The position numbers and the translations under genes were made by a program. The notes beneath the pieces are model-generated. The model was not told the DNA's origin. It did no database searches and was given only the letters and a program-made list of their open reading frames with translations. DNA of 64,000 nucleotides from Deltaproteobacteria bacterium (GTDB lineage Bacteria > Desulfobacterota_D > UBA1144 > Nemesobacterales > UBA2774): positions 21,257 to 85,256 of the forward strand of contig JAJCZS010000042.1 in the NCBI GenBank assembly GCA_029262275.1. Reading direction: 5' to 3'. Within the stretch, counting starts at the first letter, position 1. Each line of letters opens with the position of its first letter. Shown here in pieces: positions 1-8,640 of the stretch.

Positions 1-114
1 GAGGCTCTCCGTGAATCGAAAGGAAATAAATCAAAAGCAGCTGCCTTGCTTGGAATTTCAAGAGATACACTCTATAGAAAGCTGAAGCTTTTTGATATTA
101 AGCAATTCAAATAG
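1..114 (+). CDS. C-terminus of a sigma-54-dependent (NtrC-family) response regulator, Fis-type HTH; truncated by window start
   Basis: Frame 1 reads EALRESKGNKSKAAALLGISRDTLYRKLKLFDIKQFK*, the typical Fis/NtrC C-terminal helix-turn-helix. Confidence 0.8.
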   Translation, partial: EALRESKGNKSKAAALLGISRDTLYRKLKLFDIKQFK

Positions 115-180
115 TGTATTACTTTCTGACATTAGACATCTTCTCTTAACTTCACAATCAATATTTTTTAGCTTAAGAAA

Positions 181-196
181 TGGCACTCTTATTGCA
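181..196 (+). promoter_or_regulatory. Sigma-54 (RpoN) -24/-12 promoter upstream of CBS-domain gene
   Basis: TGGCACTCTTATTGCA matches TGGCAC-N5-TTGCW; 42 nt upstream of the ATG at 238. Confidence 0.8.
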
Positions 197-237
197 CCTC
201 AATATCAATATAAAGTATTGAAAAGGGGGTCTTATAT

Positions 238-645
238 ATGTTAGTAAAAGAATATATGACATCTAACCCAATTATTTTAAACCCAGATGAAGATGTTACA
301 AAGGCATTTAATTTTTTGTTAGAGAAGAGGGTTCGTCAGGCACCTGTTGTTGATAAAGGAGAACTTGTAGGAATTGTGTCTGATCGTGATTTGCGAATGG
401 CAATGGTTCAAAATCTAAAAATAAACAAACTAACTGTAGGTTTCGTTATGACCAAGGATCCTGTAACTATTACAGAGGATTGTAAAATGAGCGATGCAAG
501 TAAAATTCTAGGTATAGGAAAATTTAATGCTATCCCGGTTATTGAAGCAACTGGCAAATTAAAAGGAATAATCTCCACAACTGATATTATCAAGTGCTTT
601 CTGGATCAAACGGATGAAGATAATATACCTTTAATAACAAAGTGA
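238..645 (+). CDS. CBS-domain protein (tandem CBS pair)
   Basis: 135 aa ORF; two CBS-like repeats (VKEYMTSNPIILNPDEDV..., VGFVMTKDPVTITEDCKMSDA...GIISTTDI). Confidence 0.9.
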   Translation: MLVKEYMTSNPIILNPDEDVTKAFNFLLEKRVRQAPVVDKGELVGIVSDRDLRMAMVQNLKINKLTVGFVMTKDPVTITEDCKMSDASKILGIGKFNAIPVIEATGKLKGIISTTDIIKCFLDQTDEDNIPLITK

Positions 646-662
646 ATTTATTGAAAAGATTA

Positions 663-1379
663 TTACTGCTTTATCGTATGTGATTGATGATTATGATGTC
701 TTTCGCTGGGGACAAGATGAAGTGTAATATTCGTTAACCCCACAACAATTAATAATACTCCCGCAGCAATCGCAAGCCTCTTTGGGGCTCTCTTTAAGGT
801 CTTTTTGTATATATAAGGGAATGCGGATAAGGCAGGCACTGTACCTAGCCAAAAGATAAAAAGGATTGCCGCACTATATAGAGGACTTTTAGTAGTAACC
901 GCTCCGATCACAAAAATGTATACCCATCCACAAGGTAGAAAACCGTTTACTATTCCTAGTGTAAGTGATTTTACTGGTCTGCTTTGTGCGAGGGACCATT
1001 TGGCAGGTTTTGAAATCAGTTGTGAGATCGTTTTACTGGGCAAGAATTCAAGCGGTTTTCCCATAATAAGCTTATATCCCGTATAGATAAAGAAGATCGA
1101 TATTAAGATTATAGAAATAGTCGAAATTGCAGGGAAGTTATTTGATAAGAATGTTTCACCCAAAAGCCCCGCCACTATTCCAAGTGTTAAGTAGCTCATA
1201 AGTCTGCCAATATGGTATAAGCTCATATAACCGGCTGAATTGTTTACGGTTATTGCTATAGGCCCACACATTGTGACACAGTGCGTGCTACCCAGAATGC
1301 TTGCAATAAATACAGCAAGCGGTATTGATAGGAAAGACCATTGCCTTATGATTTCTTCAAATTGACTTAGGTCCGACAA
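663..1379 (-). CDS. Sulfite exporter TauE/SafE-like membrane protein (COG2836-type) at the end of the cbb3 operon
   Basis: Multi-TM ORF, GSTHCVTMCGPIA and GFLPCGWVYIFV motifs; overlaps ccoG. Confidence 0.8.
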   Translation of the reverse strand: MSDLSQFEEIIRQWSFLSIPLAVFIASILGSTHCVTMCGPIAITVNNSAGYMSLYHIGRLMSYLTLGIVAGLLGETFLSNNFPAISTISIILISIFFIYTGYKLIMGKPLEFLPSKTISQLISKPAKWSLAQSRPVKSLTLGIVNGFLPCGWVYIFVIGAVTTKSPLYSAAILFIFWLGTVPALSAFPYIYKKTLKRAPKRLAIAAGVLLIVVGLTNITLHLVPSERHHNHQSHTIKQ

Positions 1380-2775
1380 GTTTTACATTCTCCTGTATTT
1401 TTATCTTGTTATCATCTGTATCTATGAAATCCAATTTTATATTTCTAGATCCCTCATCTCCTGTAATAGAAAGTGGAAATTTGATAAATATATGCAGAGT
1501 TGAGTTCATTCCCCCATCAAGGTTTATAGTTTCGCTCTGAGATACCAGTGTTACCTTCTTTTCTTTCCAGATATCAGGCACTGCCATTTTTAGGTTTAGA
1601 TCTTCAAAAGTCTGGTTTTTTAAGTGAAGTTTGAAATGGTTAATTATCTCCTCACCGTTTTCCACAACTTGGTATGGACTATCTTTTCCCCTAAGCACTG
1701 TTATAACTATGTCTTCTCTATTGGAGATTGAAAAAATCAATGCTGAGAGTACTGCAACCAATAAAACTGTATAAATTGCTACCCTTGGTTTGAAGAATTT
1801 TGATTTGATTCCTTTAAGACTGCTTCCAGTTGCATATCGTATAAGTCCCTTGGGTTTTTCTATCTTTTCCATCACCTCATCACAAGCATCAATACATGCT
1901 GTGCATCCTATACATTCAAGCTGAAGCCCTTCCCGTATATCTATTCCAGTTGGGCAAACAGCAACGCATTTATAGCAGTCTATGCAGTCACCTTGTTTTT
2001 GTCCTTCAGGCACGATGCCTTTTCGTGGCTCTCCCCTTGCCGGGTCATAAGAAACCGTAAGAGAATCGTCGTCCATAAGCACCGACTGAAACCTTCCATA
2101 AGGGCACATAATTATGCAGAATTGCTCCCTGAACCAGCCAAAATCAAAAAGTATTACAGCAGTAATGAACCCCATAATAAGAAAAATTGTCCAGTTTTCA
2201 TAGGGATTGTGCTGGGTCATCTCAACTAGGTTGTCTGCACCTACGAAGTAGGCTAGAAAACTGTGTGCAATAATAAGACTTGCTACCAAAAATAAAGTCC
2301 AAAGTACGCTTAATTTGAAAAACTTCTTTATATTCCAGGGAGCTTTTGCTAGGTTGCGTTGTTGAATGTGGCTTCCAATGATCCAGTATTCAAGCCTTCT
2401 GAATACACCGTCTATAAATACCGTTTGAGGGCATCCCCAGCCACACCATATCCTTCCCCATACGGCGGTAATGAATGCGAGCCCTATTGATAGGAACGCA
2501 ACAATAAAAAAGATAAGGGGTGCATCATGAGCCCAAAAGGTAAGGCCGAAGATTGAGAACTGTCTATCGCCTATATTGAGCAATAGTGCTTGATGACCAC
2601 CTATTTTTATCCATGGAAGTGCTAAAAAGAATATAATTAGGAATATCTCAACTATATTCCGAGCCCGTCTCCAGAAACCACTTACAGGAGCTGGGAAAAT
2701 AAAAACTCTCCTGCCGGACTCATCCATAGATGCAGGGCGTTCATCCGGCAGGTTTCTTTGATCGAGTACCCTCAC
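1357..2775 (-). CDS. ccoG: Cytochrome c oxidase accessory protein CcoG (FixG/RdxA)
   Basis: WCGWGCPQTVFIDGVFRRLEYWI, CIDCYKCVAVCPTGIDIREGLQLECIGCTACIDAC ferredoxin motifs. Confidence 0.95.
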   Translation of the reverse strand: MRVLDQRNLPDERPASMDESGRRVFIFPAPVSGFWRRARNIVEIFLIIFFLALPWIKIGGHQALLLNIGDRQFSIFGLTFWAHDAPLIFFIVAFLSIGLAFITAVWGRIWCGWGCPQTVFIDGVFRRLEYWIIGSHIQQRNLAKAPWNIKKFFKLSVLWTLFLVASLIIAHSFLAYFVGADNLVEMTQHNPYENWTIFLIMGFITAVILFDFGWFREQFCIIMCPYGRFQSVLMDDDSLTVSYDPARGEPRKGIVPEGQKQGDCIDCYKCVAVCPTGIDIREGLQLECIGCTACIDACDEVMEKIEKPKGLIRYATGSSLKGIKSKFFKPRVAIYTVLLVAVLSALIFSISNREDIVITVLRGKDSPYQVVENGEEIINHFKLHLKNQTFEDLNLKMAVPDIWKEKKVTLVSQSETINLDGGMNSTLHIFIKFPLSITGDEGSRNIKLDFIDTDDNKIKIQENVKLVGPKSI

Positions 2776-3341
2776 TTACGCTCTACCTTTTCTCCCTGTG
2801 GTGGTTTAGCTCCTGGAGGGTTAGTTCCATATAGAGTGTAAATATAGACTGAAACAGCCTCAAGGGTCTCCTCGGGTATCACTCCCCTCCACGGGACCAT
2901 GCCCTTATCAGGAACACCATTGTTTGCAACTTCAAGGATTGCAGCAACACTCCCATCACCGTGAATCCAATAGTCATCGGTAAAATTGGGCCCTATTAGC
3001 CCCTGTCCCAGATTGCCATGGCAAGGCATACACTTTAGCATATATTCATTCTTGCCAGCCTCAACCACTTCGGGCTTATCAAGAAGTGAAAGATAATACT
3101 CTTCAGATTTATCAGACGTAGCTACTTGCGCTTGCTGCTGTTCAGATCTTATTGCACTCATTTTTTGAGCAAGCTCCTCATCTGAGGTGAGTCCCCCAAA
3201 GAAAGTGTAATAAGAATAATAGACAACAGCGAACACAATTGTTATATAGAATGTCATTAACCACCATCCGGGAAGTGGATTATCAAGTTCCTGGATCCCG
3301 TCATAGTCGTGATCTTTTATTAACTGGTCCTTGTCACTCAT
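2772..3341 (-). CDS. ccoP: cbb3-type cytochrome c oxidase subunit III, CcoP (one CxxCH motif)
   Basis: FixP N-terminal motif DGIQELDNPLPGWWLMTFY; single heme site CMPCH; 189 aa. Confidence 0.9.
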   Translation of the reverse strand: MSDKDQLIKDHDYDGIQELDNPLPGWWLMTFYITIVFAVVYYSYYTFFGGLTSDEELAQKMSAIRSEQQQAQVATSDKSEEYYLSLLDKPEVVEAGKNEYMLKCMPCHGNLGQGLIGPNFTDDYWIHGDGSVAAILEVANNGVPDKGMVPWRGVIPEETLEAVSVYIYTLYGTNPPGAKPPQGEKVERK

Positions 3342-3526
3342 TTATCATCCTCCTTCATCTCATGCTTTTCCTCTTCAAGAGGTAGCTGTTCCATTTTTTC
3401 ATATATCTTCTTATTCTTTTTGCTAAACACCGTAATCACAACAATAAAAAATGCTGTGAGAAAAAGAATAAGCGCCAGGTTTGTAAGCTCTATATTATCA
3501 AAATATGAAAGTGCTATTTGCTTAAT
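3338..3526 (-). CDS. ccoQ: CcoQ/FixQ-like small subunit (start uncertain, possible ATT start)
   Basis: Frame read by hand: (I)KQIALSYFDNIELTNLALILFLTAFFIVVITVFSKKNKKIYEKMEQLPLEEEKHEMKEDDK*; one TM then charged tail; ATGA overlap with ccoP; not in the ORF track because no early canonical start. Confidence 0.75.
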   Translation of the reverse strand: MKQIALSYFDNIELTNLALILFLTAFFIVVITVFSKKNKKIYEKMEQLPLEEEKHEMKEDDK

Positions 3527-5676
3527 TGTGGCACCCCCTCACTCGGAGTTTTTTGGCCAAGGCATTGAAGGTACGCAATTAAAGCTATAAGCTCCGTATC
3601 CTTGATTGATTCAAGTGATTTGTCCTGACTAATTAGCTCTTCATAAATTTTTGCAGCCTCTTTCTCAGCTATAACATCAGCGTTTGCAACTTGTTCATCA
3701 TTATAAGGAACTCCAAGCATCTTCATCACGCTGAATTTCTTTCTGAGAATGTGATAGTCAGTTTTCTTTGCTGCAAGCCAAGGGTAAGACGGCATAATAG
3801 AATTAGTTGTGATCTCCCTTGGATTAATCATGTGCCGTACGTGCCACATATCGGGATATTTGCCTCCTACTCTGGCAAGATCTGGCCCGGTTCTCTTGGA
3901 CCCCCACTGAAACGGTCTGTCGTACATTGACTCTGCAATGGTCGATGCCTCACCATATCTCAGCACATCAAATGGAAGCTTTCTTATCATCTGAGAGTGG
4001 CATACGTAGCAACCCTCCTTTATGTAGATGTCTCTTCCGGCGAGTTCTAAAGGTGTATAGGGCTCTGTTTTCTCACTTGAAGGTAGGTATTTATAAATTG
4101 AGAGTGTTGGTAATATCTCAATCACAGAGCCTACTAGTATCGAGATAAAAAGAATAATGGTGAAGACAAGACTTAATGCCTCGAGTTTTCTGTGTCCAGA
4201 ACCTATAGCTGTAACATCAGATTTTAAAGGAGGAACTTCTACATAAGATATTGTCTCTTTTTTAGGTGCATGTTTTATTGTTACCCAAACGTTGTATATC
4301 AGTAGCAGAAAGCCCGCTAAAAAGAGTGATCCACCTATGAATCTGACCCAGTAAAGAGGCACAATTCTCATAACTGTTTCAACAAAGTCTGGATACACAA
4401 GCTGCCCGTTCTCACCTATTGCTTGCCACATGAGTCCTTGGGTAATACCACTGGCTCCCATGGATATGTAGTAAAGGAGTATTCCTAAGAAACCTATCCA
4501 AAAATGCCAGTTCATAAGTTTCACACTGTGCATCTTTGTGTTCCAGAGCTTAGGTACCAGATAATAGATAATTCCAAACGTAAGGAACCCATTCCAGCCG
4601 AGTGTGCCCCCATGTACGTGTCCAATAATCCAGTCTGTATAATGAGCCAGAGAGCTTACGGATTTAATTGAGAGTAAAGGGCCCTCAAATGTGGACATTC
4701 CGTAGAACGTGACAGCTACAGCAAGGAACTTTATGATTGGATCAGTACGGACCTTGTGCCATGCCCCTCTTAATGTAAGAAGACCGTTGATCATTCCACC
4801 CCAGCTTGGTGCCCAGAGCATGATGCTGAATACCATGCCTACCGTTTGTGCCCAGTCTGGAAGAGCGGTGTTTAAAAGGTGATGAGGCCCTGCCCATATG
4901 TAGATAAATACAAGAGACCAAAAATGGATAATGGAGAGTTTGTAACTGTATATTGGTCTGTTAGCTGCTTTAGGAATATAGTAGTACATGAGACCTAAGA
5001 AAGGAGTTGTCAGAAAAAATGCAACCGCATTGTGTCCGTACCACCATTGAACAAGGGCGTCTTGCACCCCGGCGTATACGGGATAGCTTTTAAAGAGGGC
5101 TACCGGAATTTCAATTGAGTTCACTATATGGAGTAGGGCAACTGTAACTATCGTTGCTATATAGAACCATATAGCTACATATAAGTGCCTGACTCTTCTT
5201 ATTGCAATTGTGCCAAAGAAGTTAACGGCAAAAACAACCCAAATAACAGCGATTGCTATATCGAGAGGCCATTCCAGCTCGGCATACTCTTTACTCATTG
5301 TGTAGCCGAGTGGGAGGGTTATGAGGGCTCCCACAATAATGAGCTGCCAGCCCCAGAAGTGAAATTTGCTTAGAAAATCCGAGTAGTTACGAGTCTTAAG
5401 CAGTCTTTGAGTTGAATGGTATATTCCGGCAAAAATAATATTACCGCCAAACGCAAATATCGCTGCATTGGTATGAAGCGGTCTTATTCTGCCGAAAGTA
5501 AGCCATTCAAGCTCCAGATTCGCAGGCCAAAATGCTAACTGTAGAGCTGCTAACAAACCTACAGCAAAGGCCGCAGCTCCCCAGAATATCGTGGCGTAGA
5601 TAAACAATTTTACTATATCGTCGTCATAGACGATTCTATCCATAATCCCTTGGTTAGGTGCAGTTAATGAACTCAT
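3514..5676 (-). CDS. ccoNO: Fused cbb3-type cytochrome c oxidase subunits I and II (CcoN-CcoO)
   Basis: N-terminal CcoN with FYGMSTFEGPLLSIKSVSSLAHYTDWIIGHVHGGTLGWNG; C-terminal CcoO with GCYVCHSQMIRKLPFDVLRYGEAS and SKRTGPDLARVGGKYPDMWHVRHMINP; 720 aa in one ORF. Confidence 0.95.
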   Translation of the reverse strand: MSSLTAPNQGIMDRIVYDDDIVKLFIYATIFWGAAAFAVGLLAALQLAFWPANLELEWLTFGRIRPLHTNAAIFAFGGNIIFAGIYHSTQRLLKTRNYSDFLSKFHFWGWQLIIVGALITLPLGYTMSKEYAELEWPLDIAIAVIWVVFAVNFFGTIAIRRVRHLYVAIWFYIATIVTVALLHIVNSIEIPVALFKSYPVYAGVQDALVQWWYGHNAVAFFLTTPFLGLMYYYIPKAANRPIYSYKLSIIHFWSLVFIYIWAGPHHLLNTALPDWAQTVGMVFSIMLWAPSWGGMINGLLTLRGAWHKVRTDPIIKFLAVAVTFYGMSTFEGPLLSIKSVSSLAHYTDWIIGHVHGGTLGWNGFLTFGIIYYLVPKLWNTKMHSVKLMNWHFWIGFLGILLYYISMGASGITQGLMWQAIGENGQLVYPDFVETVMRIVPLYWVRFIGGSLFLAGFLLLIYNVWVTIKHAPKKETISYVEVPPLKSDVTAIGSGHRKLEALSLVFTIILFISILVGSVIEILPTLSIYKYLPSSEKTEPYTPLELAGRDIYIKEGCYVCHSQMIRKLPFDVLRYGEASTIAESMYDRPFQWGSKRTGPDLARVGGKYPDMWHVRHMINPREITTNSIMPSYPWLAAKKTDYHILRKKFSVMKMLGVPYNDEQVANADVIAEKEAAKIYEELISQDKSLESIKDTELIALIAYLQCLGQKTPSEGVPQLSK

Positions 5677-5879
5677 GTATCAACATCCTCCTTATCTTCC
5701 TTCTTTGTTTCCTTTATCTCGTAATCATCAATTAACATTCTCTCGCTAGGGGTAGTGAGGTCGTCATACTGCCCCTTCTTAGTTGCCCATATGAATGCAA
5801 ATAGAAATAGCAGGGCCATTGTTATAGATATTCCTAAAGTTAAAAATATTATGTTCATAAGGCTCTGCTCTTCCTCCAT
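5673..5879 (-). CDS. ccoS: cbb3 oxidase assembly protein CcoS
   Basis: 68 aa, N-terminal TM, FIWATKKGQYDDLTTPSERML typical of CcoS; located between ccoI and ccoNO. Confidence 0.9.
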   Translation of the reverse strand: MEEEQSLMNIIFLTLGISITMALLFLFAFIWATKKGQYDDLTTPSERMLIDDYEIKETKKEDKEDVDT

Positions 5880-8302
5880 ATATTTAGACTTGTCTGTCCG
5901 TAAATACTTGAGCCAATAAGCAGTAGGGAACTAAGAGGCATTAGTACAGCTGCAGCAAGTGGATTTATATAGCCCAGGAGTGCAAAAGTGCCGGCTACAG
6001 TGTTATATGCGATCGAAAAGATTGTATTTCTTCTCATCGTGCTTTTTGTTATCTCTGCTTGTTGCAGAATTTCAATTATGCTTGATAGGTCGTTATTTAG
6101 AATGTAGGCATCTGAAACTTTGAGACTTTCTTCAACACTGCCTTGGACTGAAAGTCCTACATCCGCGGATGAGAAAGCAGCAGTGTCGTTTAAACCATCG
6201 CCAATCATCATGGAATGTTCATTGTTTTTTAGAATTTGAGATTTCTCTTCCGGGCTCTGACTCCAAAAAATATTCTTGTCAGCTATGCCGAGCTTAATGG
6301 CAGTCTGTCTCACATTGTTCTCATTGTCGCCTGAGAGGATGTGGATTTTATATCCCTTCGCTTTTAATTGAGTAACTACATATTTTGCGTCTTCTTTTAA
6401 TGAGTCTCCAAGAAATAGCTCAGAGATAGTCTCCCCATTTTTATTGATAACTATTTTTGTAGTTATGATTTCGTTAATGTCATTTGAATTAGGAACATTT
6501 TCTGATATAAATTCGTAAATATGGTCATCAACCTGGGCTTCAATACCTTTTGTATATATGTGTTTAAATTCTTTTACATCCGGAAGTATCTCATCGTTGT
6601 CTAAGTAAGTCACAATAGCTCGTGCTATTGGGTGGTCGGATTTTCTTTCAATTGCTAGAATTGCTTTGCGGTCATAATCAGAGAGTTTATTTACATCCCA
6701 CTTGAGAATTCTATATACACCTTTAGTGAGGGTTCCTGTTTTATCGAAGAAAACATTTTTAATATTAGGAAGTTTCTCAAAAATATTGGCACTTTTTAAA
6801 ACGATTCCTTTTTCAACGGCGCTACGAAGAGAAAGCCCTAAAGATAGTGGAAGCGCAAACACAAAAGCACATGGGCAGGCTATTAGCACAAATGCCATTA
6901 CCCTATTTAGTGCAGCTGATGGATTGAGGAGCTCAGAAATTGTAACAAAAGATCCAATTGCAATTATGCCAACAAGTATTGTGAAGACTGTTGCAAATTT
7001 ATCACTGTATGTGGAGAAACTAATTTTACTCTGATAGCTTTTCTCGACTTCATTAAGGAGTTTTCCCATGCGTGTTGAGCTACCAACACTTGTTACTTCT
7101 ATAACTGCTTCATCTGAGTTCAGTATGGAGCCAGCAAAGACAATATCTTTTTTGAATATAGTTTGAGGGATATTCTCCCCTGTAAGTACAGATAAGTTCA
7201 ACTCAGCTCTTTTTGATAAAAGACTCCCGTCAATTGGAATACGATCACCATGCTTAATTTTAACTCTTTGACCCACTTTAAGTTCTTCGGTGGGCTCTAA
7301 AAAAAACTGTTTGTTATCGTTATCCCAGATAAGTATTTTGTTCTGATTGAACAGTAACCTACTAGTCGGTTCTTTTTTTGAAATTCTATCTTGTATGGAT
7401 TTAAGGAAATATCTGCTTGCCAGTAGCAAAAATATGAAAGCCGCAACTGAATCAAAGTAAATCTGATCAGACCCTTTTGCATAGTTATATGTGCTGAGTA
7501 AAAATCCCACAACAATAACAAACACTATTGGTATATCTACGGTTACGCGTTTAGCTCTAATTGAACTAACCACACTCTTATAAAATGGTGCAGCACAATA
7601 TGCAACTACTGGTAAGGACAATAACAGGTTTAATAGAGTGAAATGTTTCTCAAATACCCCCTGAGCTCCTGAGTAAATCGCTGCAGAAAGTAGCATAATA
7701 TTCCCGGCACATACAGCTGCTATAGATATTCTAATAAGAGACTTTCTATTCTCTTTGTGCTTTAGATTTTGTGCTTCTTCATCAAGTTTTATAGGGTGCG
7801 CTTGATATCCGAATCTTTTTACTATTTCTGGAAAACTCGAGAACAGTTTGTCTGGTGTAAAGTAAACTGTCGCGACATTAGTCGACATATTTAGAGAAAC
7901 TGACTCTATATGTGTTGAGTAATCGGAAATCTTTTCAATAAGCCAAAGACATGCTCCGCAGTGTATTCCCTCAATATAAAAATTCATTCTAAGAGGATAT
8001 TTAGGATCAGAGTACTGTTTGATGAAATTGTCCTGATTAATGTATCCATAATCTTCTTTAGAGTCTGGATCAATAGGGCGCCCAATCTTCTCTATATCCT
8101 GCTCTTCTTTGATTCTGTAGAAGTTCTCGAGCCCAAGGTTATTAAGCAGTTCATATACAGAACTACATCCGGTACAGCAGAAATAGTTGTCATTGGATTC
8201 CACAGTATTGGATAGACTAAGCTCCTCTCCACAATGCTGACAGTGTGTGGTTTCAGATAAACCTCTTGAGATTCCATAAGGTGTTGCTGTGGTTTTATTC
8301 AT
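5855..8302 (-). CDS. ccoI: Heavy-metal (Cu+) translocating P1B-type ATPase CcoI/FixI
   Basis: HMA motif GIHCGACLWLIE, CPC motif IACPCAFVFALP, DKTGTLTKG phosphorylation site, N-terminal Cys-rich CTGCSSVYELL. Confidence 0.93.
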   Translation of the reverse strand: MNKTTATPYGISRGLSETTHCQHCGEELSLSNTVESNDNYFCCTGCSSVYELLNNLGLENFYRIKEEQDIEKIGRPIDPDSKEDYGYINQDNFIKQYSDPKYPLRMNFYIEGIHCGACLWLIEKISDYSTHIESVSLNMSTNVATVYFTPDKLFSSFPEIVKRFGYQAHPIKLDEEAQNLKHKENRKSLIRISIAAVCAGNIMLLSAAIYSGAQGVFEKHFTLLNLLLSLPVVAYCAAPFYKSVVSSIRAKRVTVDIPIVFVIVVGFLLSTYNYAKGSDQIYFDSVAAFIFLLLASRYFLKSIQDRISKKEPTSRLLFNQNKILIWDNDNKQFFLEPTEELKVGQRVKIKHGDRIPIDGSLLSKRAELNLSVLTGENIPQTIFKKDIVFAGSILNSDEAVIEVTSVGSSTRMGKLLNEVEKSYQSKISFSTYSDKFATVFTILVGIIAIGSFVTISELLNPSAALNRVMAFVLIACPCAFVFALPLSLGLSLRSAVEKGIVLKSANIFEKLPNIKNVFFDKTGTLTKGVYRILKWDVNKLSDYDRKAILAIERKSDHPIARAIVTYLDNDEILPDVKEFKHIYTKGIEAQVDDHIYEFISENVPNSNDINEIITTKIVINKNGETISELFLGDSLKEDAKYVVTQLKAKGYKIHILSGDNENNVRQTAIKLGIADKNIFWSQSPEEKSQILKNNEHSMMIGDGLNDTAAFSSADVGLSVQGSVEESLKVSDAYILNNDLSSIIEILQQAEITKSTMRRNTIFSIAYNTVAGTFALLGYINPLAAAVLMPLSSLLLIGSSIYGQTSLNIWRKSRAL

Positions 8303-8334
8303 AATTGTAAATGTATGATTACACTACAAATAAT

Positions 8335-8350
8335 GGCAATTATCATGCCA
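8335..8350 (-). promoter_or_regulatory. Sigma-54-like -24/-12 promoter for the ccoI-led operon
   Basis: Minus strand TGGCATGATAATTGCC: GG-N10-GC spacing, 33 nt upstream of the ccoI ATG. Confidence 0.65.
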
Positions 8351-8392
8351 AGCTGATTTGCAATGAATACTAGGAGTTTTTAACTGGAGGAA

Positions 8393-8432
8393 TGTCAGAT
8401 GTACGAAAGTCTGACAGTTAAGAGATCTGACA
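8393..8432. promoter_or_regulatory. Candidate activator (UAS) cluster: TGTCAGA-N10-TCTGACA plus a third TCTGACA
   Basis: Perfect 7-bp inverted repeat 8393-8399/8410-8416 and additional direct half-site 8426-8432, about 45-80 bp upstream of the minus-strand sigma-54-like promoter. Confidence 0.55.
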
Positions 8433-8467
8433 AATAGGATGTTGTAGTGTTTTAACTAAGGGAATAA

Positions 8468-8499
8468 TGGCGGTCGATGGGGATTCGAACCCCGAACAT
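8468..8499 (-). repeat. Decayed tRNA 3'-end-like fragment (possible old att site)
   Basis: tggcggtcgatggggattcgaaccccgaac resembles the tRNA-Arg 3' end at 15796 (TGGCGGGCGATGGGGGATTCGAACCCCCGAC) with a substitution and shortened T-stem. Confidence 0.6.
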
Positions 8500-8640
8500 A
8501 TGCATCGAATATATATTTGAATAGCCTGAACTACAAAACCAGTGTATTCATCCCACAAAATGTTTTTAAATAATTCCAATGACTTAGAAAATGATTTAAA
8601 ATAGATTTTATAAGCATCTTTTAAAAGGAGGGATTGTGAT

